Shown here: in pieces, positions 13,035 through 23,727 of the stretch
Numbering within the stretch: the first letter of the stretch is position 1
How the letters are laid out: each line of letters begins with the position of its first letter
Assembly: GCA_002086835.1 (NCBI GenBank)
Contig: MVIG01000012.1
Location: forward strand, 62,001-126,000
Length of the DNA stretch: 64,000 bases
Source: Mycolicibacterium porcinum
Lineage (GTDB): Bacteria > Actinomycetota > Actinomycetes > Mycobacteriales > Mycobacteriaceae
Direction of reading: 5' to 3'
Position numbers and translations under genes: made by a program
Notes under the pieces: generated by a model
Database searches by the model: none
Told to the model about the DNA's origin: nothing
What the model saw: only the letters and a program-made list of their open reading frames with translations

Positions 13035-14570
13035 TCAGCGCTTGGCGCGCTGGCGGATCCGCGTGGTGAGTTCCTTCACGTGGTCGAAAACCTCGCGCCG
13101 TTCGGCCATCTCGCCGCGGATCTTCTTCTCCGCATACATGACCGTCGTGTGATCACGCCCGAACGCCTGGCCGATCTTGGGCAGGGACAGATCGGTGAGC
13201 TCACGGCAGAGATACATGGCGATCTGCCGGGATTGCGCCAGCGCCCGGGTCTTACCGGGACCGCGCAGCTCCTCCACCGTGGTCTCGAAGTACTCGGCGG
13301 TGGCGGCCATGATCGCGGCCGTACTGATCTGCATGGTGGTGGCGTCGGCGATGAGATCGCGCAGCACCACCTCGGCCAGTGCCTTGTCGATCCGGGTCTT
13401 GTTCAGCGAGGCGAACGCCGTGACGCGGATCAGCGCACCCTCGAGCTCGCGGATGTTGCGCTCGATGCTGCTGGCGATGAGCTCGAGCACATCGTCGGGG
13501 ACGTCGAGCCGATCCATCTGCGCCTTCTTGCGCAGGATCGCGATGCGGGTTTCCAGCTCGGGCGGCTGAACGTCGGTGATCAGGCCCCACTCGAAACGGG
13601 TACGGAGCCGGTCCTCGAGGGTCGCCAGCTGCTTGGGCGGGCGGTCCGAGGAGATGACGATCTGCTTGTTCGCGTTGTGGAGCGTGTTGAAGGTGTGGAA
13701 GAACTCTTCCTGGATACCTTCCTTGCCCTCGATGAACTGGATGTCGTCGACCAGCAGGATGTCGATGTCGCGGTAACTCCGCTTGAACGAGGCCTTGCGG
13801 TCGTCGCGCAGGGAGTTGATGAAGTCGTTGGTGAATTCCTCTGTGGAGACGTACTTCACGCGCATGCCGGGAAAGAGACGTTGGGCATAATTTCCGGCGG
13901 CGTGCAGCAGATGCGTCTTGCCGAGGCCCGACTCGCCCCAGATGAACAACGGGTTGTACGCCCGGGCGGGTGCCTCGGCGATGGCCAGGGTCGCGGCGTG
14001 GGCGAAGCGGTTCGACGCACCGATGACGAAGGTGTCGAAGGTGTAGCGCCGGTTGAGGTTGACCGCGTTGTCGTCGCTGACGGTCGAGTCACGCTGCGGG
14101 CTGCTGAAGTAGGTCGGCCAGCTCTCCTCGGCGCTGACCTTGGCGGCCCGGTCGTCATCGATCTCGTCGGCGTCGGCCGCCGATTCCGCCGAGGCAGCCA
14201 CGGATTCGGCGATCTCCCGGGAATCGGCCGTTGTCTCCGCGGCGGAGTCCTGGGGTTCCTCCGACGGGGTGGCGATGCGCACCCCGAGTTCGACGCGCTG
14301 GCCCAGTTTGCGACTGAGCGCGTTGATGATGGGCTCGCGCAGATGGCGCTCGATCTCGTTCTGGACGAACGTGGTGGGGACCGACAGCAGAGCAAACCCC
14401 TCTGCGATCACGAGTGGTTCGACCAGCTTGAGCCAGGCCCTTTGCTGAGGAGTCAGCTGGGGGGCTGCGGTGTCACCCGAGAGACCGGACTCTGGGCCGC
14501 GGTCACCGTTGAGTTCGGCTACGACGCTGTTCCAGACGGCGACGAATGGTGGGTCGGGGTCCGCTGTCAA
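13035..14570 (-). CDS. dnaA: Chromosomal replication initiator DnaA
   Basis: A 511-residue DnaA. Domain I is residues 1 to about 100, then an acidic linker (about 105-165), the AAA+ domain with Walker [11 protein letters not shown] near residue 210 and Walker B LLVDDIQF, and the C-terminal DNA-binding domain IV with [14 protein letters not shown]. The start is the rare TTG at 14570, consistent with the TTG start used by mycobacterial dnaA genes and with the conserved N-terminus TADPDPPF. It diverges from rpmH. Three DnaA boxes 67-100 bp upstream suggest autoregulation. Confidence 0.98.
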   Translation of the reverse strand: MTADPDPPFVAVWNSVVAELNGDRGPESGLSGDTAAPQLTPQQRAWLKLVEPLVIAEGFALLSVPTTFVQNEIERHLREPIINALSRKLGQRVELGVRIATPSEEPQDSAAETTADSREIAESVAASAESAADADEIDDDRAAKVSAEESWPTYFSSPQRDSTVSDDNAVNLNRRYTFDTFVIGASNRFAHAATLAIAEAPARAYNPLFIWGESGLGKTHLLHAAGNYAQRLFPGMRVKYVSTEEFTNDFINSLRDDRKASFKRSYRDIDILLVDDIQFIEGKEGIQEEFFHTFNTLHNANKQIVISSDRPPKQLATLEDRLRTRFEWGLITDVQPPELETRIAILRKKAQMDRLDVPDDVLELIASSIERNIRELEGALIRVTAFASLNKTRIDKALAEVVLRDLIADATTMQISTAAIMAATAEYFETTVEELRGPGKTRALAQSRQIAMYLCRELTDLSLPKIGQAFGRDHTTVMYAEKKIRGEMAERREVFDHVKELTTRIRQRAKR

Positions 14571-14636
14571 CGACCGTTTCCCCCTTTGAGGTGCTTCGAG
14601 GTCGACCCGGTGACGACCAAAAAGAACGATGACGAA

Positions 14637-14669
14637 CTGTCCACATATTTATCCACAGCTTGTGGAGAA
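14637..14669. promoter_or_regulatory. Three DnaA boxes upstream of dnaA
   Basis: In 33 bp: CTGTCCACA (14637-14645, one mismatch), perfect TTATCCACA (14649-14657), and TTCTCCACA on the minus strand (14661-14669, one mismatch). They lie in the dnaA-rpmH divergent region close to where the dnaA promoter must be. The remainder of 14571-15083 carries no gene I can support; it should hold the dnaA and rpmH promoters, plus an ACGGT-A-ACCGT inverted repeat near 15014-15024. Confidence 0.75.
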
Positions 14670-15083
14670 AGGACAGTCGTCGTCGCTCTGTTGTCTGTTC
14701 TGTGAGAGCGTCGTGCCGGGTTCGTCACATGCTGTGAGGCTTGCGGCGGAGCGACGTCCTCATCTTATTGTCCGGGGCCGCTCCAGGCTCGGAACGGCAT
14801 TGCCAGAAGCTAACAGTTTTCTCTCGATGTGCCAACAGTTCTGCAACATCGAATGCCGACGATGTAGGGGCATCGGCGCAGGTTTGACCCGGGGAAATCT
14901 CATCAGTACCCTCGAGCAGTCGCCCGCACGTGGCGATACGGCTGCGCCCGGGAGGTTTCCGGAGAACGCGCCGGTTAGTAAAGCACGACGGACGAGCTTA
15001 AACCGAGCTTGCACGGTAACCGTTTTCGACGGCACTTCGGTGTCGGCGGGCGCGGGTGCCAAATGGAACAAGGAGAGATTGCC

Positions 15084-15227
15084 GTGGCCAAGGGCAAGCG
15101 GACCTACCAGCCCAACAACCGCCGCCGTGCGCGCGTGCATGGGTTCCGGCTGCGGATGCGCACGCGCGCCGGCCGCGCCATCGTCGCCAACCGTCGTAGC
15201 AAGGGCCGTCGCGCACTCACTGCGTGA
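15084..15227 (+). CDS. rpmH: Large ribosomal subunit protein bL34
   Basis: 47 residues: starts [15 protein letters not shown] and ends [11 protein letters not shown], the complete L34 family pattern of a small, very basic protein of the 50S subunit. GTG at 15084 has AAGGAGAG at 6 nt. It begins the rpmH-rnpA-yidD-yidC-jag-rsmG-parA-parB string and diverges from dnaA, the classic bacterial origin arrangement. Confidence 0.98.
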   Translation: MAKGKRTYQPNNRRRARVHGFRLRMRTRAGRAIVANRRSKGRRALTA

Positions 15228-15257
15228 TTCTGCGGCTCTCAGGCAGGATCTAGCGCG

Positions 15258-15614
15258 GTGCTTCCGGCTCGATACCGGATGAGGCGGTCCGCGGAGTTCA
15301 GTGCCACCGTCAGTCGTGGCGTGCGTGCAGTACAACCTGACGTTGTCGTACACGCGCTCCACGACGGAACGGACGCAACCGGCCCGCGGGTCGGTCTCAT
15401 CGTGTCCAAAGCCGTCGGTAACGCCGTCGAACGCCATCGGGTGTCCCGACGGCTGCGTCATGCCGCCCGCACGCTGATACCCGAACTGGATGCCACGGAC
15501 CTCGTGGTGATCCGGGCGCGCGCCGGCAGCAGCCAAGCGGCGTCATCGCGGTTGGAGCAGCAGTTGCAACGCGCTCTCGAGCGCCTCGAGGCGCGGCGCA
15601 GGACGTCACCATGA
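15258..15614 (+). CDS. rnpA: Ribonuclease P protein component
   Basis: 118 residues. The RNR motif region [16 protein letters not shown] and the N-terminal [17 protein letters not shown] are diagnostic of the RNase P protein, which binds the catalytic RNA and helps mature tRNA 5' ends. GTG at 15258. Its stop TGA overlaps the yidD ATG (ATGA), so the two are translationally coupled. Confidence 0.97.
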   Translation: MLPARYRMRRSAEFSATVSRGVRAVQPDVVVHALHDGTDATGPRVGLIVSKAVGNAVERHRVSRRLRHAARTLIPELDATDLVVIRARAGSSQAASSRLEQQLQRALERLEARRRTSP

Positions 15615-15964
15615 TTCGCAGAGCGGGTGCCGGTGCGGCCCGCGGCGCGATCTTCCTGATTCAGCTCTACCGTCACACCATTTCTCCGCTTCGTCTGCCG
15701 TCGTGTCGATTCATGCCGACCTGCAGCCAGTACGCGGTCGATGCCCTCACCGAATACGGCCTGTTCCGCGGTGGGTGGCTGACGTTGATCCGACTGTTGA
15801 AATGCGGACCGTGGCACCCGGGTGGATGGGACCCCATCCCGGACCGGTGCCCACACGATCACGAGTCGAACATGTCTGATGAGACCGTGTCTGGCGATAC
15901 AGCCGCCGAAAACCTTGTCTGGGAGACCCCAGCGAAGCGAGGGGAGAGCAAGTCGCGTGTTTAA
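15611..15964 (+). CDS. yidD: Membrane protein insertion efficiency factor YidD
   Basis: 117 residues. The core [18 protein letters not shown] and [16 protein letters not shown], with invariant Cys residues, followed by [16 protein letters not shown], defines YidD/HlyA-like DUF37. An extra tail of about 30 polar residues follows the usual end. It overlaps rnpA by 4 nt and yidC by 8 nt. Thought to aid YidC-dependent insertion of membrane proteins. Confidence 0.96.
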   Translation: MIRRAGAGAARGAIFLIQLYRHTISPLRLPSCRFMPTCSQYAVDALTEYGLFRGGWLTLIRLLKCGPWHPGGWDPIPDRCPHDHESNMSDETVSGDTAAENLVWETPAKRGESKSRV

Positions 15965-17033
15965 TTGGTTCAGCCTGGACATCATTTATTACCCGGTGTC
16001 GGCGATCATGTGGGTTTGGTACAAGGCGTTCGCCTTCGTGCTGGGCCCCGAGAATTTCTTCGCCTGGGCGCTGTCGGTGATGTTCCTGGTGTTCACCCTG
16101 CGCGCGATCCTCTACAAGCCTTTCGTCAAGCAGATCCGCACCACGCGGCAGATGCAGGAACTGCAGCCACAGATCAAGGCGCTGCAGAAGAAGTACGGCA
16201 AGGATCGCCAGCGGATGGCGCTGGAGATGCAGAAACTGCAGCGCGAGCACGGGTTCAACCCGATCCTCGGCTGTCTGCCGATGCTGGCGCAGGTGCCGGT
16301 GTTCCTCGGCCTGTACCACGTGCTGATGTCCTTCAACCGGACGCAGACCGGCATCGGCCGGCTCGGGCTGTCGGTGGAGGAGAACCGCAGCCTGGCCAAC
16401 TACGTCTTCAGCGCGACCGACGTGGGCCACTTCCTCGATGCGAACCTGTTCGGTGCACCGCTCGGCGCGACCATGGTGCAGCAGCACGGGCTCGAGGCCT
16501 TCACGGAATTCAACCGGCTGTCGGTGGTCCTCGTCGGCGTCCCGATCATGATCCTGGCCGGCATCGCCACGCACTTCAACAGCCGGGCCTCGGTGGCCCG
16601 CCAGAGTGTGGAGGCCGCCGCCAACCCGCAGACCGCGATGATGAACAAGCTCGCTCTGTACGTGTTCCCGCTCGGCGTGGTGGTCGGTGGACCGTTCCTG
16701 CCGCTCGCCGTGATCATCTACTGGTTGTCCAACAACATCTGGACTTACGGACAGCAGCACTACGTGTTCGGGATGATCGAGAAGGAAGAAGAAGCCAAGA
16801 AGGCCGAAGCGCTGGAACGGCGCTCTGCGAACGCGCCCGCCCCTGGAGCCAAGCCCAACCGGGCCCGGAAGTCAGAACCCGCGAGCCCGGCCGAGATCAC
16901 CGAGTCTGAGGCGCAGGACGAGACGACTGCCGCGCAGACCGACGAGAAGAAGAACACGGCAAGTGGATCGGGAGGGTCGAGCGTGAACCGCACACCCAAG
17001 CCCGGTGCGCGCCCCAAGAAGCGGAAACGGTGA
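15957..17033 (+). CDS. yidC: Membrane protein insertase YidC
   Basis: 358 residues starting at GTG 15957 ([18 protein letters not shown]). The start is chosen because it gives the normal short N-terminus of actinobacterial YidC and lies at the end of yidD with GAGAG upstream. The 60KD_IMP domain covers about residues 30-270, with the hydrophilic-groove Arg in [15 protein letters not shown] and the cytosolic hairpin region [20 protein letters not shown]. Five membrane helices are expected. The C-terminal 90 residues are charged, ending [10 protein letters not shown], a ribosome-binding type tail. Confidence 0.97.
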   Translation: MFNWFSLDIIYYPVSAIMWVWYKAFAFVLGPENFFAWALSVMFLVFTLRAILYKPFVKQIRTTRQMQELQPQIKALQKKYGKDRQRMALEMQKLQREHGFNPILGCLPMLAQVPVFLGLYHVLMSFNRTQTGIGRLGLSVEENRSLANYVFSATDVGHFLDANLFGAPLGATMVQQHGLEAFTEFNRLSVVLVGVPIMILAGIATHFNSRASVARQSVEAAANPQTAMMNKLALYVFPLGVVVGGPFLPLAVIIYWLSNNIWTYGQQHYVFGMIEKEEEAKKAEALERRSANAPAPGAKPNRARKSEPASPAEITESEAQDETTAAQTDEKKNTASGSGGSSVNRTPKPGARPKKRKR

Positions 17034-17072
17034 CCAGTTCTCACACTGGCTACAAGTAGGGAGAAGACGGAT

Positions 17073-17615
17073 ATGACGGACGCACAGACGACCGAGCCGG
17101 ACGCCGAGCTGGAGGAGGGTTCACAGCCCGCGCCGAAGAGTGAGGACGATCTGGAGGAGCGACTGGTCGCCGAAGGCGAGATCGCCGGCGACTATCTCGA
17201 GGAGCTGCTCGACCTGCTGGACTTCGACGGCGATATCGACCTCGATGTCGAGGGGGATCGGGCCGTGGTGAGCATCGACGGCGGCGGTGACCTGAGCAAG
17301 CTGGTGGGGCGCAAGGGCGAGGTGCTCGATGCGCTCCAGGAGCTGACCCGCCTGGCAGTGCACCAGAAGACGGGCGAGCGCAGTCGGCTGATGCTGGACA
17401 TCGCGCGGTGGCGTCGTCGGCGTCGGGACGAACTCGCGGCATTGGGCGATAAGGTGGCCCGTCGCGTGTTGGAGTCAGGGGAGCGCGAGGAGCTGGCTCC
17501 GATGACTCCGTTCGAGCGGAAGATCGTTCACGACGCAGTGGCCGCCGTCGAGGGTGTCCGCAGCGAGAGCGAGGGCGTGGAGCCGTCGCGCCGCGTCGTC
17601 GTTCTGCTTGGCTGA
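17073..17615 (+). CDS. jag: Jag/KhpB-like RNA-binding protein (KH-II and R3H)
   Basis: 180 residues. An acidic N-terminus (1-45), a KH-II domain (about 50-115) with SKLVGRKGEVLDALQELTR, and an R3H domain (about 115-180) with MTPFERKIVHDAVA and the final SRRVVVLLG. Jag proteins bind RNA and influence cell-wall synthesis and division in other bacteria; the partner here is unknown. ATG at 17073 follows AGGGAGAAG. It sits between yidC and rsmG as in most Actinobacteria. Confidence 0.93.
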   Translation: MTDAQTTEPDAELEEGSQPAPKSEDDLEERLVAEGEIAGDYLEELLDLLDFDGDIDLDVEGDRAVVSIDGGGDLSKLVGRKGEVLDALQELTRLAVHQKTGERSRLMLDIARWRRRRRDELAALGDKVARRVLESGEREELAPMTPFERKIVHDAVAAVEGVRSESEGVEPSRRVVVLLG

Positions 17616-17661
17616 GTTTTAGTTACAAAGGTGTAGTTCGTTTGCGGCGACGGTGCCGTAG

Positions 17662-19379
<1,718 letters not shown>

Positions 19380-19451
19380 ACGCGTGCAGTAGATCAGTAA
19401 CCAGACAACAGCAGACAGACAGCGGACGGCAGCAATGAGCAGGAGACGACC

Positions 19452-20492
19452 ATGAATCAGCCGGCACGGAAGCGGAGTGGCCTGGGCAGGGGATTGGCAG
19501 CCCTCATTCCGACCGGTCCCGCTGAGGACGGCACTGACGCCCTGAGCCCCAGGATCGGTGCCACCGCAGCCGACGTTCTGCTCGGTCCGTCGGCGACGCC
19601 GGGTGACGGCGGAACACCGCCCTCGGTCACCACGCCCGCGGCAGCCGATGGGGAGGATGCGGTCCTCGCGAGCGATGTCGGGGCCACGTACCGCGAGATC
19701 GATCCCAACCTGATCCAGCCGAACCCGCGGCAGCCGCGCCAGGTGTTCGACGAAGAGGCGCTCAACGAGTTGGTGCACTCGATCCGCGAGTTCGGATTGA
19801 TGCAGCCGATCGTCGTCCGTGCGGTCGAGGAGAACGGTGAGCTCCGCTATCAGCTGGTGATGGGGGAGCGGCGCTGGCGGGCCGCCCAGCAGGCCGGCCT
19901 GGAAGCCATCCCCGCGATCGTCCGCGAGACCGGCGACGACAGCATGTTGCGCGACGCCCTGCTCGAGAACATCCACCGGGTACAGCTCAACCCGCTGGAA
20001 GAGGCCGCCGCCTACCAACAGCTGCTCGACGAGTTCGAAGTCACCCACGATGAACTGGCTGCCCGGATCGGTCGCTCGCGACCGCTGATCTCGAACATGA
20101 TCCGGCTGCTGCGTCTACCGATCGCCGTTCAGCGCCGGGTGGCGGCCGGTGTGCTGTCCGCGGGTCACGCCCGGGCCCTGCTCGCTCTCGAGGGGGGAGC
20201 GGAGAAGCAGGAGGAGCTGGCCGCCCGGATCGTCGCCGAAGGGATGTCGGTGCGGGCCACCGAGGAGGCCGTGACCCTGGCGAATCGCGAAGGCAACACG
20301 GCGCCGCCGGCGCCGCGTCGCAAGCCGATCCAGATGCCCGGTCTCCAGGATGTTGCTGAACGGCTGTCGTCGGCCTTCGATACCCGGGTGACGGTGAGCC
20401 TCGGCAAACGAAAAGGCAAGATTGTGGTCGAGTTCGGGTCGGTCGACGATCTCCAGCGGATTGTCGAGATCATGAGCGCGGAAGAGCGCTGA
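19452..20492 (+). CDS. parB: Chromosome partitioning protein ParB
   Basis: 346 residues. The N-terminal ParA-stimulating segment is [15 protein letters not shown]. The CTP-binding ParB/Srx domain includes [10 protein letters not shown] and [19 protein letters not shown], the latter carrying the CTP-contacting ERRWRA motif. A helix-turn-helix with [19 protein letters not shown] reads parS, and the last 60 residues are the dimerisation domain ([21 protein letters not shown]). ATG at 19452 has AGGAG at 7 nt. It lies 72 bp after parA, which carries its target sites. Confidence 0.97.
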   Translation: MNQPARKRSGLGRGLAALIPTGPAEDGTDALSPRIGATAADVLLGPSATPGDGGTPPSVTTPAAADGEDAVLASDVGATYREIDPNLIQPNPRQPRQVFDEEALNELVHSIREFGLMQPIVVRAVEENGELRYQLVMGERRWRAAQQAGLEAIPAIVRETGDDSMLRDALLENIHRVQLNPLEEAAAYQQLLDEFEVTHDELAARIGRSRPLISNMIRLLRLPIAVQRRVAAGVLSAGHARALLALEGGAEKQEELAARIVAEGMSVRATEEAVTLANREGNTAPPAPRRKPIQMPGLQDVAERLSSAFDTRVTVSLGKRKGKIVVEFGSVDDLQRIVEIMSAEER

Positions 20493-20714
20493 AAACCCAC
20501 GACCAAGGACACCAGGTTGTTCCGTCACTGTGACACAACGGTGATCAGAGCTTGCAGTCGTGAGCACCACATAGCGCAAAGCATTTGTGCGGCATAGCAT
20601 TTCACTTCGGAGGCGGAGCTCGGTGATATTTTCAGGGCGCAGTAGGCCGACTCCGGTGGACTCTCCTATTCTTGAGGGGCAGCCACGCACACAGTGGGAA
20701 AGCCAGGGACCTCA
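20493..20714 (+). promoter_or_regulatory. Gene-free stretch after parB
   Basis: 222 bp without a supported gene. It includes a GTCAC-T-GTGAC inverted repeat flanked by GTTGT and ACAAC near 20517-20540, a weak terminator candidate for parAB. The rest should contain the promoter of the GNAT-like gene; no clear -10/-35 pair was found. Confidence 0.35.
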
Positions 20715-21590
20715 GTGACAGCACGAATCACGCCGCTTCGGCTCGAGGGCTTCGAGCAGCTGCCCAAGCATGCGCGGCGCTGTGTGTTCTGGGAAGTCGA
20801 CCCGTCCACGGTGGGTGACGATCACCTGACGGACCCCGAATTCGAAAAAGAAGCCTGGCTCTCGATGGTGATGCTGGAGTGGGGATCGTGCGGTCAGCTG
20901 GCGGTGACGGCTCGCCCGGACGGCCCGGAAGGGGAGTCCGGTGCCGAGCCAGATGCCGGCGCCGATTCCGACATCGATCTGACGATGCGCGCGGGCGTAG
21001 CCGACCTGCAGGTGCCGGCCGCGGACGACTGGACACCTCCGGCTGTTCTGGACGATCCGTGTCTGGGCTTCGCGTTCTATGCACCTCCGGGTGCGGTGCC
21101 TCGAGCCCGGCTGTTCCCGACCGCTCCGGTCAGTGCCGACGCGATTCTGTTGACCGCAGTCGGGGTGGAGTGCGCCGACGATCGCGAACTGCTTTCGCAG
21201 AGTCTGCTCGCCGCGGTGGTCAACGATCTGGTGCGCCGCGGTGTTCGGGCCCTGGAAGCGTTCGGCTACACCGCAGCCGTGACCGAAATGGTCGATGGCG
21301 GAAAGCTTCCCGACGAATTGTCCCCGGTGGTGGCGGTACTCGGAGACTGTTCGGTTGACGAGTGCATGCTGACCTCCGACTTTCTGGAAGACGTCGGTTT
21401 CACGGTGGTGGCGCCGCACCCGTACTTCCCGCGGCTACGGCTGGAACTCGACAAGGGGCTCGGGTGGAAGGCGGAGGTCGAGGCGGCGCTGGAACGGCTG
21501 CTGGAGAATGCGCGGATCGAAATGCCGATCGGCGCGGGTATGTCATCAGCCGGGTTCGGGGCCGAAAACGCTGTCCGACAGCAAGGTTGA
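20715..21590 (+). CDS. GNAT-like acetyltransferase family protein (Rv3916c-like)
   Basis: 291 residues. It opens TARITPLRLEGFEQLPKHAR and contains DDPCLGFAFYAPPGAVPRAR in the middle and ECMLTSDFLEDVGFTVVAPH near the end. The arrangement suits a degenerate GNAT acetyltransferase fold, with the beta4/alpha3 region around LLAAVVNDLVRRGVRALEAF. The substrate is unknown. Start is GTG 20715, after AGGGA and matching the family N-terminus; GTG 20694 would add seven residues. The gene follows parB in mycobacteria. Confidence 0.8.
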   Translation: MTARITPLRLEGFEQLPKHARRCVFWEVDPSTVGDDHLTDPEFEKEAWLSMVMLEWGSCGQLAVTARPDGPEGESGAEPDAGADSDIDLTMRAGVADLQVPAADDWTPPAVLDDPCLGFAFYAPPGAVPRARLFPTAPVSADAILLTAVGVECADDRELLSQSLLAAVVNDLVRRGVRALEAFGYTAAVTEMVDGGKLPDELSPVVAVLGDCSVDECMLTSDFLEDVGFTVVAPHPYFPRLRLELDKGLGWKAEVEAALERLLENARIEMPIGAGMSSAGFGAENAVRQQG

Positions 21591-21678
21591 CGACCGCAGT
21601 GGCAACGATCCAGCTACTGCGGGCGCGGAACGGAAGCCCGGACACCGCGTGACCGGATTGAAGTCATAGCCTGTGGTC

Positions 21679-22260
21679 ATGCCAGCGGTAGGGCGGTACG
21701 CCAAGGGTGAGGCCAAGCGCGCGGAAATCAAGGTGGCCGCACTCGCGGTACTGGAACGCGATGGCGAGGCCGGGGCGTCGATGCGAGTGATCGCGAAGGA
21801 AGCCGGAATCAGCCTGGCGGGCCTGATGCACTACTTCCCGACCCGCGATCTCCTGCTCACCGAGATCCAGCGTGATGGAGACGCGAAATTCGAGGAGTGG
21901 TACCGGAATTCGGGTGACGATGCCGATCCGGGGGAGGCGTTGGCGCTGGCCATGGTGGACAAGGCGAGCAAGCCCGGGTCGGGGACGGTTTATCTGTCGT
22001 TGGCAGCCGCCGCTGCGATCGACCCGTCGCATCCGGCTGCGGAGTACCTTCGCGGCCGTTACGAATGGATGCGCGGGGTTGTCGCTGCTCACGTCGCCCG
22101 GCGGCAGGCGGCCGGAACCGTACCATCGCACGTTGACGCCGAATTCGCAGCTGCCGCACTGATTTCCGCGGCTGATGGCATCCAGATCCAGTGGATGTCC
22201 GATCCCTCGATCGACATGGGTGCCCACGTCAGGAAGGTGTGGCAGCGACTGCTCGCCTGA
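21679..22260 (+). CDS. TetR family transcriptional regulator
   Basis: 193 residues. An N-terminal TetR helix-turn-helix (about 8-55) contains GASMRVIAKEAGISLAGLMHYF, where the recognition helix reads SLAGLMHYF in place of the more usual LYYHF. The C-terminal ligand domain (about 75-190) resembles the TetR_C_6/BetI type. ATG 21679 is chosen over GTG 21673 because TAGCCT lies 6 nt upstream (leaderless pattern). It lies 40 bp upstream of the GH1 lipoprotein on the same strand and may regulate it. Confidence 0.85.
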   Translation: MPAVGRYAKGEAKRAEIKVAALAVLERDGEAGASMRVIAKEAGISLAGLMHYFPTRDLLLTEIQRDGDAKFEEWYRNSGDDADPGEALALAMVDKASKPGSGTVYLSLAAAAAIDPSHPAAEYLRGRYEWMRGVVAAHVARRQAAGTVPSHVDAEFAAAALISAADGIQIQWMSDPSIDMGAHVRKVWQRLLA

Positions 22261-22300
22261 CGGGCCACCGCAACAAAACAGTGCAGTGTATGGTTTCTGT

Positions 22301-23683
22301 ATGCAGTGGACCAAGGTGGTGTTGGCGTCAGCGCTCGTCGTCGTGATGGGCACGTCCGGGTGCGGCTCGCGCCAGGAACAGTCCGAGAAAACGTCGAGCT
22401 GGGACCGCAGCTTCTACTGGGGCACGGCCACGGCCGGCTACCAGGTGGAGGGCGCTGCGCCCGACAGCAACTGGCGCCGGTACGTCGACCGCACCGCCGG
22501 CCAGCCCGCCAAACCTGGCGCCGACCCGTTGGGGGCCGGTGCGGTCGAGCCGTACCGGCAGGCCGATGACTTCCGGCATCGCTATCAGGAAGACATCGCC
22601 AACGCACATGCCATGGGCGTCAACACCTTCCGCTTCGGTCTGGAATGGGCGCGGGTCATGCCCGAACCGGGCAAGTGGGACGAGAAGGAGTTGGCCTACT
22701 ACGACGACGTGGTCGCCACGCTGCGCAAGAACGGCATGACGCCGATGATCACGCTGATGCACTGGGTCTACCCAGGATGGGTCGCCGATCGGGGTGGGTT
22801 CATGAACAACGTGGCGGCGTTCGAGGAATTCGCCACCGCGATCACCAAACGTTATGCGGGACAAGGTGTGCTGTGGGTCAGCATCAACGAACCGCTGGTG
22901 TTCGGGGCGATGGAGGTGCGCACCGGTGCCGTCCGGCCCGACCAGTTCGAAACATTGCTCGATCGGGTGGGGGACGCCCACCGTGCCGTCTATCGCGCAG
23001 CCCACGAGGCCGATCCGGACGCCAAGGTCACCACCAACGAGGCGTACATCCCGCCGGAGGTGTTGGCACAGTTCGCCGGACTGGGCATCAAGGGCATCGA
23101 CAGATCGTTCTTCGACCGGGTCAAGGACAGTCTCGATTACCTCGGATTCGACTACTACACCGGGACCGCGCAGGACAATCCGGCTTCAGGTCAGAGCCTG
23201 ACAGCCCGCTGGAACACCAAGCTGCAACCCGAGGACATCTACTACGTGGCGCGTCACTATGCCCAGCAGTATCCGGGTCTACCCATCTACGTCGTCGAGA
23301 ACGGGATGGTCACCGACAACGGCAAGCCACGCTCCGATGGAGTGACGCGGTCGGCGCATCTGTCCGACACTGTTTTCTGGCTGCAACGAGCCAAGGCCGA
23401 CGGTATCCCGATAATCGGCTACAACTACTGGTCGCTGCTCGACAACTACGAATGGGGAAGCTACCGGCCACGTTTCGGCCTCTACACCGTGGACGCACTG
23501 GGAGATCCGGCGCTGAAACGAGTACCCACCGATGCGGTGGGCACCTACACACAGATCACCCGTGACGGCGGAACCGCGCCCGGATACCGGCCGGTGATCC
23601 CCGCAGCACACTGCTCGACGACCGTCGGTCAGGACAGCTGTGCACCGCTCGATCCGAACGGGCCACTCGCCGAATTACGGTGA
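22301..23683 (+). CDS. Glycoside hydrolase family 1 lipoprotein (beta-glucosidase-like)
   Basis: 460 residues. Residues 1-20 form a lipoprotein-type signal ending TSG before Cys21. The rest is one GH1 barrel: the N-terminal signature FYWGTATAGYQVEG (39-52), acid/base Glu197 in WVSINEPLV, nucleophile Glu333 in IYVVENGM, and aglycone/glycone residues in LLDNYEWGSYRPRFGLY. Both catalytic glutamates are intact, so a retaining beta-glycosidase is expected on the outer face of the plasma membrane. The natural substrate is unknown. TATGGT lies 6 nt before the ATG, predicting a leaderless transcript. Secreted lipid-anchored GH1 enzymes are uncommon. Confidence 0.88.
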   Translation: MQWTKVVLASALVVVMGTSGCGSRQEQSEKTSSWDRSFYWGTATAGYQVEGAAPDSNWRRYVDRTAGQPAKPGADPLGAGAVEPYRQADDFRHRYQEDIANAHAMGVNTFRFGLEWARVMPEPGKWDEKELAYYDDVVATLRKNGMTPMITLMHWVYPGWVADRGGFMNNVAAFEEFATAITKRYAGQGVLWVSINEPLVFGAMEVRTGAVRPDQFETLLDRVGDAHRAVYRAAHEADPDAKVTTNEAYIPPEVLAQFAGLGIKGIDRSFFDRVKDSLDYLGFDYYTGTAQDNPASGQSLTARWNTKLQPEDIYYVARHYAQQYPGLPIYVVENGMVTDNGKPRSDGVTRSAHLSDTVFWLQRAKADGIPIIGYNYWSLLDNYEWGSYRPRFGLYTVDALGDPALKRVPTDAVGTYTQITRDGGTAPGYRPVIPAAHCSTTVGQDSCAPLDPNGPLAELR

Positions 23684-23727
23684 TTCCAAGCCCAACTGGC
23701 GCTCACGCGCTCAAGCCGAACCGGCGC

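Noticed and set aside
12882..14705. 607-codon open frame antisense to dnaA
   Set aside because: Fully overlaps dnaA, whose protein matches along its length; no independent evidence.
23684..23727. Near-repeat GGCGCTCACGCGC-type sequence between GH1 and cwlM
   Set aside because: Two short degenerate copies in 44 bp; may reflect GC-rich chance rather than a mobile or regulatory element.
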